64,000 nt of DNA from NCBI GenBank assembly GCA_947650365.1, contig OX393554.1:41313633-41377632 (forward strand). The letters are read 5' to 3'. Shown here piece after piece: positions 41,401-53,400 of this stretch. Each line of letters begins with the position of its first letter. Position 1 is the stretch's first letter. The stretch comes from Chamaelirium japonicum. Its lineage: Eukaryota > Streptophyta > Magnoliopsida > Liliales > Melanthiaceae. The notes under the pieces were generated by a model, which was not told the origin of the DNA, made no database searches, and saw nothing but the letters and a program-made list of their open reading frames with translations. Both the position numbers and the translations under genes were made by a program.

Positions 41401-44400
41401 ACCCTACAATTATCCCAACTTTCCCACTCAAGATCCACCTCTTTCCATTGCCAAAACCCCCACAATGAGCCTAATCCCAAATCTGGAATACATAGTCCTA
41501 TTTGGCAATCATTTGATATCAGCAAATCCAATGGACGGATCACTTCCAAATTTTTACCATGGCTTCCTTACATCTATAGACCTACATATCCTTCAAGTTT
41601 CAACCCGATCGAAAAACTGAACATAATGAAAAGACTAAAATACCCTTACACTTCTGAAAATCTGCACCTTCTAAAACCCAAAATTTTAACCTGGAGCGAG
41701 AATTCTTCCTTTTTGGCGGGATCCCCTCACATGTCCTGCATCAACTTTGGTACCAGAGCTTCAGTCATAATGTTCTATCATTATGGTCGATCTTTATACA
41801 ACCCTCAAGCCTCTGACACGACAACTTATGCTCGATTTATTACATCAACGAGACCTCTTAGATGTATCTTATCTTTGACCTCTAATTGGAAAGTAAAGGT
41901 CGTACATGAGATTTCGAGGAAGGCGTTTGGCTTGAATCTACCAATGCAGCCATTCTGACACTGGTTTCTCCAAGATCCTACTAGATGGACTCGACGAAAA
42001 TTATGTTATAAACATACTTTATAAAATTGAAGTTGAATGGGAACGACTGCAATATCAAGTTCAAGCCAGACTTCGTCAATTGAAGATAGCTCAGGAACGA
42101 GCAAGGAAGCAAGCAGAATGGTAAGAGTCGTCGGATAAATTACGAGCATTGATCAACCAGATTGGAGTTCAGAGAGTATCTCCATCTACAGCATCACAAT
42201 CTGCAGACTCGGCGAAGCCAAAAGAGACTTCACCTCATGTAGAGCTTCCTCCTGCACCTACGCCTTCGGATGAGACTATCACCTCCTGAGGAGCTTCCAC
42301 TACTGCCTTCAATGGAATATGCAGACTCTCCTTTTCTTCCTTTTCGACGTCTTCTTCGCCGAGAAACACAAGAGGAGGTCGATGTTGTTGATGATCAATC
42401 GCACAATGAAATTAGGGTTGAAAGTTATCAACATGGGGGGCGAAGAGGAGGAAGATTCGAAAATCACCTGATTCAAGGAATCCACTTCTAATGGATTCCA
42501 ATCCATAAAACCCTAGATGATAATAAGCACCCTCTTTTTTATTCATCTCGTCATCGTAATAAAACAGAAAACCTATGCCTTAATATAATAGCCGGGGTTA
42601 CATCTTGAAACACCCAGAGGCGAAAAAAACAAAAAAAAGGTAACTTGCGCAGCAAGTTTAAATTACCCTAATTACATGTGATGAAAATAATTAAATAATG
42701 CATTTAAAATAAGACATTTGGCCTCTTTGGGCCGGTCGACGATGCAGTAATCGAGCATGGTCCCCATCATCCAGTAGTAGTTCAAGATGACCTTTATGTT
42801 AGGCCTATCCATCACCTAGAAACTACAGTTGATCCATTGCCCCTTAAGCTTCCACCTCCAATTTTCAAACCTCAATAGAAAAATGATTAATCAGATCTTA
42901 GATATGCAGGTTATTTCTACTCGCAATGGAGGCCTCCAAAGGTATTTGGTGAGAAAGTGAGAACATCCAACTTCGGATGCCCCGTGGATCACTTCATACG
43001 AGTTGCAGTGCATCAAACCAGATTTTCCAGAGCACTACAGGAGGCCCCGGATTTTCATTCATTTGGAGTCGAGTTCTTCCCGCCCCAAGAAAGTTGATTA
43101 TAAACATTTGTGTTTTTTGGACTATTTTTAATTAATTTTATATGGTGAAATTTCATGTTTTGAGACATGAAATCAGTCCAAATTGATATAGCATCCGAAA
43201 TTGATTTAGCAACAAAATACAAGTTGAGAACGAACCATTGCAAGTTTTGTTTGATATCCTCTTCTAGACAGTAAACAAACACTTGGTGTTCCCTTCTGAA
43301 ATTGAATCAAAAGGGCTTCCTTTAAGGCTTAGCACTTGCACTGCTGCACACATATAACTGAGTCACTCTCATAACATTTAGTGCTTAATGCAACCCATAA
43401 ATTAGATAGTAAATCTTAGTACTCATCAAGCCTAACAAGAAATTCAAAACCTTCGCAAGTCTCGTTTGAATCAAGTAGACATCAAACTCAAAAGTTCTAG
43501 TCTTCCAAAGCCTAATCATCAGCATAGCTTCCAAATAGAATCCTACCCAAGTTCTACTCTCATCAACTGGTCAGGGAGTGTTAATAGGAAGCTCTTTGTT
43601 TCTAGCATTTTGGTTTTTGGAGAATTTGAAGTCATTGGCAAACAACTATCTAAATGGCTTTACAAGCTATCAAATGTGATGCAGGTTGGTACCATCTCTA
43701 TAGGGTAATTTTTGTAGGTCAAATGGACTCCAAATTTTCTAAAATTGGGTAATATAAGCTCAGGTCTTAACCGGTCTACAGGATCAAACTGATGGGTCTG
43801 CAAATCAGGTTAAGGAAGGAAGGTAAGGCTGAGTGAAGCAGCTCGTGTAGGATTACGCAGGTCAGATTGTAGGTTTAAGATTTTAGGGTTCAGAAATTAT
43901 GAGCTAATAGGTCTGGGTTTTAATAGGTTGTGGGTTCATGGATTCAAGTTTACGATTTAGACATTTAGTACTCAGGCTTTTAAGGCTAACGGGTTAAAAT
44001 GAGATCAGCTTAAAACCAAAGATCAAGGTTGGTCATGAGGCTAGGATCTAAGGGAGATGGAACTCAGAGCGTAGACTAGGGTTACGAGCAAGACGGTGGG
44101 TTGTAGAGACTGACCATCACCAACAATAGGAGCGAGAAGTCGAAAGGCAATATAGAAAGATCGAAAGAGAGCGAGAGGGAGTGAGAGAAGAAGAAAAGAG
44201 GCTATGAGAGTGTAGACACATAAATTGTGTCTAACCCGAACCCGACTCGCATGCACTAATTCGGAGGCGAACCCGACACGCACTCGGACCCGGACCCGGA
44301 CCCGAACTCGACTCGCATGCACCGACTCGGGGGGCAAACCGGACCCGACCCGTGCCAAGCAAGAGACCGGGTGGGCCCATCCCCAAGTGAGGCCCACCCG

Positions 44401-47400
44401 GCCCCCTTCTAGAAATCCAAACCCCTTAAGGGGTGGCCGGCCATGCAAGAAAGAAAAGAGAAGAAAGAAAAAAAAGGTAGAAAAGAAGAAAAAGGAAAGA
44501 AATACCGTCATGCGCGGGAGGAGGTTGCGTATGACGTCTACATAAGCGTGGATCTGCGCTGATCTCTCGATCCGACGGACAAGAAACGAAGTCGGGTCGC
44601 CATCGACTTTATGTGCAAGATTCAAATAAATTCAAAGAGGATTGAGCCATAACAACTCGGCCAGAAAAGGAAGGCAAATAAAGGTTTATTCCTCTCTTCA
44701 ATGGAAGAATAAATCTTAGGTAATTATGGGAGAGATATTAAAGGGATTCAAATAAATCTTCCCATATCTCTCCCCTCCCCCCTTCACCTATAAATAGAGG
44801 GGGAGGGGGAAGGCTCAAAAGGTCGAAGCTGAAGACGAAGCGAAGAAGCTCTGCAGAGGAGGAGACGCGTCCTTCATCGACCCAAGGCTTCACAAGGCAC
44901 AGGCAAGCCTATCCCTTCGGGACCGGCTTAGTCCATTAAAAGCCCTAATCAAAGTAAAGACCCTTGCACAAGACCTTCGACTCCGTGCATGAAGAAGAAA
45001 GCTCGGAGAAGAAGAACCCTTCGACTCCGAAGACGCCAAAAGCAAAAGCCGGAGAAGAAGATCGAAGCGGCACTACCCCGTTGTCCCCAACAAGCCTTCG
45101 ACTCCGATCAAGCCCAAAAGCCCGGAGAAGAAGATTGAAGCGGCATCACCCCGTCATCTCCAACAAGCATCCGCTCCATTCATGAAGAAAAAAGTTTGGA
45201 GAAGGATACCCGAAGCGGCGCTACACCCGTCGTCCTCAACAAAGCCTTCAACTCCGATTACGCCAAATACGCCCGGAAAAGAAGCCGACGCCACAACCGT
45301 CGAGGTCGAAGGGGTCAGAGCTGGAGCTGAAGACAAGGCGAAGGAGCTCTGCAGAAGAAAAGACGCACTCTTCATCGATCCAAAGTTTCACGAGGCACAG
45401 GCAAGCCTATCCCTTCGGGACCGGCTTAGTCTATTAAAAGCCATCATCTAAGTGAAGACCCTTGCACAAGAAGATCAAGCCTTCGACTCCGTGCACGAAA
45501 AAGAAAGCTCAGAGAAAAAGAATCCTTCGACTCCGAAGACGCCAGAAGCAAAGGCCGGAGAAGAAGATCGAAGCAGCACTACCCCGTCGCTCCAACAAGC
45601 CTTCAACTCTGATCAAGCCTAAAAGCCCGAAGAAGAAGACCGAAGTGTCATCACCCCGTCGCCTTCAACAAATACCCGCTCCATCCACGAAAAAGAAAGC
45701 TTGGAGAGGAACACCCGAGGCGTCGCTACACCCGTTGTCTTCAAAGCACAGCCGACGCTACAACCGTCGCACGGAGATCGGTGCTACCCCCGCCGTCTTC
45801 AAAAGGAGCCTTCGACCCCAAGCACGCCAAAGAAGTCCGGAGAAGAGAAGCAAAGTCGGCGCTACCCCCATCGTCTTCAAAGCAAAACCTTCGACTCCGA
45901 TCACGCAAAAGAAGCCCGGAGAAGGGAAGTCAAGACGACGCTCTAACCGTTGAGTAAGCCAGTTCGAGAAGAAGAAGTAGCCACCGTCGTTCGAGAAGAA
46001 GATCGAGTCAACGCCAAAGCAAAAGCCCAGGTAAAGCCCGCGCCAAAGCAACGCAATTGTCAAAGCCAAGCAACTACGCCGGTCACGAGCAAAGCACCGC
46101 ACGTTCTAGCCGATACAATGCGAAGTCCGGAAGAACAAAAGCATCGCAAGCCTCTACCCGTCTACGTTCAAGCGCAAGCGCCAAAGCGAAGCAAAAGCCA
46201 GAGCCACGCCAAAACCGAAAGCCAAAGCCAAAGCCAAAGCCAAAAGCATGATCGACGCCGCGTACCGACGATCAAGGACGCCGAGGTCTAGTAAGGATCG
46301 AGGAAAACACGAAGACCGAGGAACAAAGCCGAAAACCCCTAGCCGAGAAAGTGCGAAGCACGGAAGGAATAAAAGCAACGGCAGATACTCCTTAGCCTCT
46401 CAAAAAACCCTCACCCTGTAAAGACCTCTGTCCTGGGCAACCCCTTCAGAGCTCTCGCACGAATATCACGTGGAGACGCGGATCAAAGGAACCCTCCAGA
46501 GGATCTCTCCCACAATCTCCTGATCAATATTCACGCACCCGGCTCACCACCCCCAAGTCCTCGGGTCCCGGCCTCTGTAATCTTCGTGTGTTTGCAATAA
46601 AGACGACCCGGATATTTTTCTGCGCATACAGAGAGAGTAAGGAGACCGTAGATGGATAACGATGTCGTGGTTGTCCGACAACGATGGCTTTAGGTTACGG
46701 TGATAAGCCTACAGTGTACATAACAACATCAATTGCGGCAGAGCTAATGATTTTGCCGAGTTAAAGCCATGAACAGCGATCGATGCTCGCATATCTGATG
46801 GTTGGGCGTCCAAATTAGATGTGGGTGTGTCGTTAGTCTCGTGGGCGGCTAATCGTTGGGCCTCAAACCTATTATTGCAATCAGTCAGTGGCAATTAGTA
46901 GGGCAGGCTGATCCGAGAGGACAATTGGGTAGTAGGTAGTGAGGAAGGCAATCACGATTGCAGTGGTACTGACTCCAGTGGTTGCTAGCGTCATGGTTGG
47001 CAATTCACTAGCAGCTACAGAAGGCGATAGAGGCTAGTAGTAAAGGAGAGGTCGCAACGATGGACCGACTATCAGTTGTGCGCAATCAATGTTTGAATGG
47101 TCATACACAGAAGATTGTCAGCCTAGTGCCCTCACTGCCAAGGCAAAGCTTGCCCTCACAGCTGAAGTAATCGCCACCTCTGCATCGGCTCCAACTGCTC
47201 TCCCGGGTCCGGTGGCCAAGTAATCAGCACCAAGTACTCAACAACTCCATCTGGCATCCTCTGCCCATCAAAGTCAAGCAAAGACCTGAAAGCAAAAACC
47301 AACATCTTCCTCGGTACGAAAAGATCGTCAAGATATTCAGATAATTTCATGTGATAATAGGAATATAGGTTGACATGAAATTCAAAAGACATATGGAAGG

Positions 47401-50400
47401 AAAGGCTGCGAGAGCATAATGTGTTTCGAGTCATCGGCTTGCACAATAAGCAATGGTTTCTTTGGAGGCCATGGGTTGCGGGTGCAATATGTGTTGCTCG
47501 AAGTGGCATGCACACGTGGCAAAACAAGTGGATCCTAAACTAAGAAGATATGTCATGCAATCATTGTCTGGATTTAGATAATAAAATAAAAAATTAAACA
47601 ATTCATCAAGCCACTTGTTAGAACTTCATGAAAGTAAAAGTGATAGGCTTTTCAAAATCTAAATCACGTCTCATAAGTATCCATCGTTGAAAAATGAACA
47701 AGAGTATCAAACTTTTCTTTAATGCTAAATTCAATTTGGCCAATAATATGGATGCACACATGATTGGACTCCTAATGCAAATATGGTAGGCAAATGATGA
47801 ATGCAAGTGCAAGTGATGCCTACAAACTTTAAGTGCGATGTGCATGACATGGAATGCAAGATGTTGTCTAACCCCTTCTCAACTATCAGTGAATCAGAAA
47901 GACACCATACTAAATCATCTACTAATGGCGATATGGGATGAGTCTGACTCAAAAGAGTTTTAGGTTCAGGGGATCGCTTCCTATGAAAACATGTGGGCCA
48001 TAAGGTGACGTTGATGCCATCCTTAAGGAAGGTATAGGTGTTGGTTCTTCCGTGATGTAGTGCATCTCGATCGAACTGCCATGGATGCCCAAGGATGAAA
48101 TCAGCTACTTCCAAGGACATCACACCAAACTTTATCTTGATATTGCAGCCCAATCGACAACTTAACCAAGCAACAATGGGTTACTAGTTTGCTTGTGGTG
48201 TTATCTAGCCACGATATTCTGTACGGGTGAGCCAATGGTTTGACTTTCCACTTCTTGTTCCTGACTAACCCTTCACTGATTAAATTGGTAATGCAACCAC
48301 CATCTACCATGACACAAAGGTCCAAGCCATTGGCAGTGCAGACTGTTCGGAACACCTCAAATCTCTGGTTCTTGTAATAAGACTTTGGGGGTCAACCACA
48401 GAGTTCGTGGGATAGTAACGCTCTAGGGGCCTGGGGGGAGGGGAGGGGGACTGGTGAATAACTAATAGTGGGGCCGTCACGTCATCACCCTTCAAGACTA
48501 ACTCATTGAAGTTTTCGCCTTTCTCAGACTCATGATTGTCCTTTTCATATCCACAAGGTTTGTCTGTGGATTGAATTGACGTTGAGGACAATCGGCTGAC
48601 TTGTGACTCGGCTGGTTGCACTTGAAACACTTCATCATGCTCGGGTTGGTTCCTAAGACTCTTTTACCCTTCTCAGTGGGTGTAGGAACTGTACCAGCTA
48701 CAAAGGGAGGTCGGGGGACTGGTCTATTAACAGATCCGGATGGTGCCCTTGCATTTTCATATCATTGGGATGCAGATCGGGAGTGGTGAGACTCAACTTT
48801 TTTGGCCCAACGGTGTGCATCACTGACCTAATACAAGTTATAAAGGGACACCACCTCTTGTATGGAAGGCTTAAAACCATTGACATACCTTGCGATGCTT
48901 TGCTCTTTATCTTCAAGCAGATCATTGCGAGTCTGGAGCTTGTAAAACTCATTGGTGTAATCGTTCACTGACATGTTCTCTTGTCACATGTTTTGGGATT
49001 TTTGAAACACACTGTCTAAAATAAGAAGGAATGAACTTCTGTTGCATTTTTTCCCTCATGTGTGTCCAGGTGGAAATCTTTTTTTTTCCCTTTCTAACCC
49101 TCGTCGTCTGCAACTGTCTCCACCAGACCAGTGCATGACCTTTCAACTTAAGACTAACAAACTTTACTTGTTTGTCTCGAGGGATTTCCTTCCATTCAAA
49201 ATACTGATCTATTCTCTCAGCCCAATCTAAGAACTTCTCAGGATCCATCCTACCCTCAAACTCAGAAATTTTGATTTTGATACTCTTATCCCAACCATAA
49301 TAGGATTTCGCTCTCCTATGGGTTTTCCTACTTCGCCTATCAGACCCATTAGACGAGTGGATACTAGCACCTCCTGACTCAAGATCTAACTTACTATGCT
49401 CGGGTGACTCTCTAACCCTATGCTCTCGATGGGTTCGAGGTGGATTTTGGGCAGTGGTGAAGGCCAACGTCTGGGCTTCAATTTGGGTTTGAAGCCTATT
49501 CATGGTTCCTTGTTGTCTTTGGAAAGGATCTTGCCAAGTGCGGGGGGGGGGGGGGGGGGGGGGACGGATGTCTTGGTGGTTCAACCATTGAGAGACTCTC
49601 TTGAAGGTGCTAACAACTCACCACAGAGGAAAATGGCTGATCCTAATATGGATGCAAACACGTGGGATGTTAGTTTGCTAACTAATGTAAAACACGAACA
49701 CTAAAATGAAAAAGAAGAAAAAAATTTTAAAAAAAATTCAGCAAGCACACAATGATATGAATGATGCAAGAGGACCAGCTGTTGCATAAGAACGCGACGA
49801 CTAGTGCGATCTGATACCAACTTGATGCATGCAGGGTTCGTTAAAGAACGCAAGTGCTGAATTTAAATGATTAAAGATAAATGTATGCACGCATATATTC
49901 AAATTTCAGCAAAGATAAAGAGAACTAATCATTATTCGATCATGCCCAAACAAGTTTACTTTAGCGAATTGATAAAACTAGTATGTGAACAATTAATTCC
50001 AGATTTAATTATAAATTCCAGCAATACGTTGAATGACAATATCTTAAACACAAGCCATAGTCCCAAAGAAAATGTGAATCTAAGCGATGGATAACATAAT
50101 GAATGAGATTCTTTAGAAGCCAAATAGATTGAAAGATCAAATAAAAAATCAGTAATAGGTCGGTTTATGATGAGGTTTATCATATGAAAATATCGAGGGA
50201 TGATTCAAACCGTACTTTGGTCAATGTCGGCCGCAATCAAGGGCTCCATTGTTGTAGAGGAATGGGCGAAAGAGGAGGTGTGGTCCAGAAGAAAGGGGTG
50301 AAGAAGCCGCCATGAGTTGATTTTGAAGATAAGATGATCTCCGCATAAATCTTCCGCAAAGTCGTATACGAGAGCGTGGAGATGAGAAAGAAGCTTGCGG

Positions 50401-53400
50401 AGAGAAGAAGAAGACTAGAAGTAAGAGGATTCTTCGTATGAGGCTCCGAACAAGTGAACCCGCTTCTCCGTTCTAGGATTTCAATGCATTATCAATCTAT
50501 GACGGCTATTAGGGTTTTTGGGGGCTTTATAGAAAAAGAAAATTAAAAAGGAAAGAAAAGAGAGAAAAGGAGAAACCGCAACGAATGAGGGAAAGAAAGG
50601 GAGTCGGGCATGCATCCCAAGGGGGGGTGCACGCGGGTCTTGCCGCGAGGAAAGAGAATGGAAGAGAGGAGGGGCGGCTTAGGGGTTTTCAACCATTTTA
50701 GGATTTGTTTGGCTTCCCTTTGAATCTCATCCATCGAGATTATATCTCGACTTAAGATCCTACGGCTACTATAAAACTTATTAATAAGTCAGATCGGCAT
50801 CTGTAGCTCGAACCAGATGCGAACATGGTTCGCATCTATCCAAACCAAAAATAAAAACATAAATAACTCAATATCCACAAGTTGGATCGACATAAAGTAA
50901 AAAACCAAAGTCATAGATAATCGAAATAGCTTTCCAATGATGCAGACAGATCAACGATCGGCCACCTGGATCTCCGTAGGGAAACAAAATACACCATCAA
51001 CTGTAGAAATATGCACGTCGGAGCTCATCTGCATCAGGATCGAGGGATGCGGGAATAAGGGCGACGATTGTGGTTGCACAAGTCAGCAGGTTGAAGAGAT
51101 CGACCAGCGCCAACCAAGAGAGATAAACAAAGAGGCCAGGAGAGAAAGGTGGAAAGAGAACAAAGTCAGAAAGAGAAGGTATAAGAGAGTGAAGAGAAAA
51201 TTAATGGTTATCGCCGCCATAGCTGTCTAGTGCCATTAGCTTCTGTTATGGGGGGCTTCTAGATGAAGGGGTCTAGCCTATATTGTGGACGATACCATTT
51301 GTTAAGGAGGAGCCGGTGGTTTGAGCTTGAGAATCGTAAATGGGATGGTTTGCTCGAGTTGGATATGGACATGTTCTTTGCCTCGCGAGAGTCGTTGGAC
51401 GCAAAGCCTCAATCCTGCTGTTGCAATCGATCGCAGTCAATTAGAAGGATAGACTAGTCATAGAGGATAGATGGGCATCAGATGGCAAGTAAGGTAGTCG
51501 AAGTCTGGCAGCTGACTATGGTGTCGGTGCAAGAATTACTAGCGTCACGGGTCTCATGGGTGATAGACGACTATAGCTACCTGCAGAAGCCCACAGGGGC
51601 TAGTAGTACAAGGCAGGGTTCGCACGGACCAACAGGTCAGCTGTCAGTTGAGTGCAAGTGCAACCGTTGTCCAGTTAGTTGGATGAGGATGGTTGTGGGC
51701 CTAATGTATCACTCAATAGGCAACGATGGTGTTTGCACAGAGAATCAGAGCAAAAAGAGGAATGGGGGAACAAAGGAGAGGTGGGGGAAGATCTAAATTA
51801 CTATGGTTTCTAGTAGACTTTAGCCCCTTGTCGCAGGCGGGGCAGGTAGGTTATGGTTGTAGCCTTGTAGGTAATATTTCATATGAGTTGGTTGCTGATT
51901 ATGGTGCCAAAAATTTCAGACCACAAAAGAAGAGAAAGGAGAGAGGAGTGAGGTCTCACACCCAGGCCCTCATGTTCAATGAGGCAAAGCCTCAAAAAAA
52001 AGGGCCTCATGGTCGACGAGACAAACCCTCAAAAAGGGCCTTATATTGAGACTTGAGACCCTCACGACTTCTCCCAAATTCAGTATCTTCCCTTTTGTTG
52101 GATGAGCTGCTTAAAGAGGAGTACAAAACAAACTAAATACATTTTAGATGATGACAACTAACTTAAAACAAACAATTTTTAAAAGAAACATATCTAGGGA
52201 CCTTACTTTCACATAAAAACTATAAGGATAAAATGGCAACCAGTGTTGTCAAGGCGCAGTAAGGCGCGCGCCTGAGGCGCGCCTCGAGGCGAGGCGCAGG
52301 TATGCGCCTCAGGCGCATGCTGGCGAGGCGCACGCAGCAAGGCGCGCGCCTTTGGCACAAGGCGCAGGGCGACCGAGGCGCGCGCCTTGATGCATTTTGG
52401 GTTTTGGTCTTTAAGTTTTTTGTTTTTTTTTGTGATTTTGGTTTATTTCGGGGTTTTTTCGATTTGTTTTTAGTTTTTTGGTTTTTTTTTGGGTTTTGGT
52501 TTTTTTCTTTCGATTCTTTTCGGTTTGAATAAAAGAGCGCAACTCTCCTTAGAGTCAGACTCTTTCGTTTTGTTACTCAACATTGTTTATGAGTTCTCAT
52601 TTATCAGTTATTACTTATGAGTATTGTATGTATTTAACTTATGAATATGATGTTGGCATGTTGCATGATAACTTGTGAATTATTATTTTCACTAAAATTG
52701 TTCATTTGATGGCCACTAGTTATAAGTTACAAGTATTGTATGCCTTTATTGTGTTGATTTAATTGAATAGTGGTCATATTTCTCTTTTTTCATGAAATAT
52801 AATTTTTTTATAAATTTTAGATTTTTTTTACAATTATTATTAATTTTTTAAAGAAAAAAATATATTTTTGCGCCTTACACACTAAGGCGCGCGCCTTATT
52901 TGCGCCTTGCGCCTCAGGCTCCAGATGCATCTTGCGCCTCAAGTGTGCCTTGTCGCCTTGACAACATTGATGGCAACCAAGGTGCCTAAGGGACTAAATC
53001 AAATAAAAAATAGGGAAAGAAAGACATACATGTCACTGGTTGTATTATCCCTATTTCCTTGTAACTATATACATACATGTCACTGGTTGTATTATCCCTA
53101 TTTCTTAGTTTCCATGCCGGTTCAAACTTGACAACCCCTAAATGTCTAAGTACCATAAATAGCATCTGTGAGGTGCTCACTCGCATGAATCCAGAAGTAG
53201 ATAAAGTGAAATTAGTAAAAAATGGTAAGCTTAATGAAGCCAGCCGAATGATAATGGTGAGGAGAATCTTGATAAAGACATGTAAACAAAATAATCCTAT
53301 AGCATAAAGAATCCATGGTACCTGACATAGTTTACAATCGGTATTCACATAATAAAGGCCATGTATTTACGGCCCCTTTAGTTTATCATTGCCTTTTCCC

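Noticed and set aside
44964..46378. Lys/Arg/Pro-rich ORFs of up to 163 residues
   Set aside because: They lie inside the 2.4 kb solo LTR and derive from its short internal repeats.
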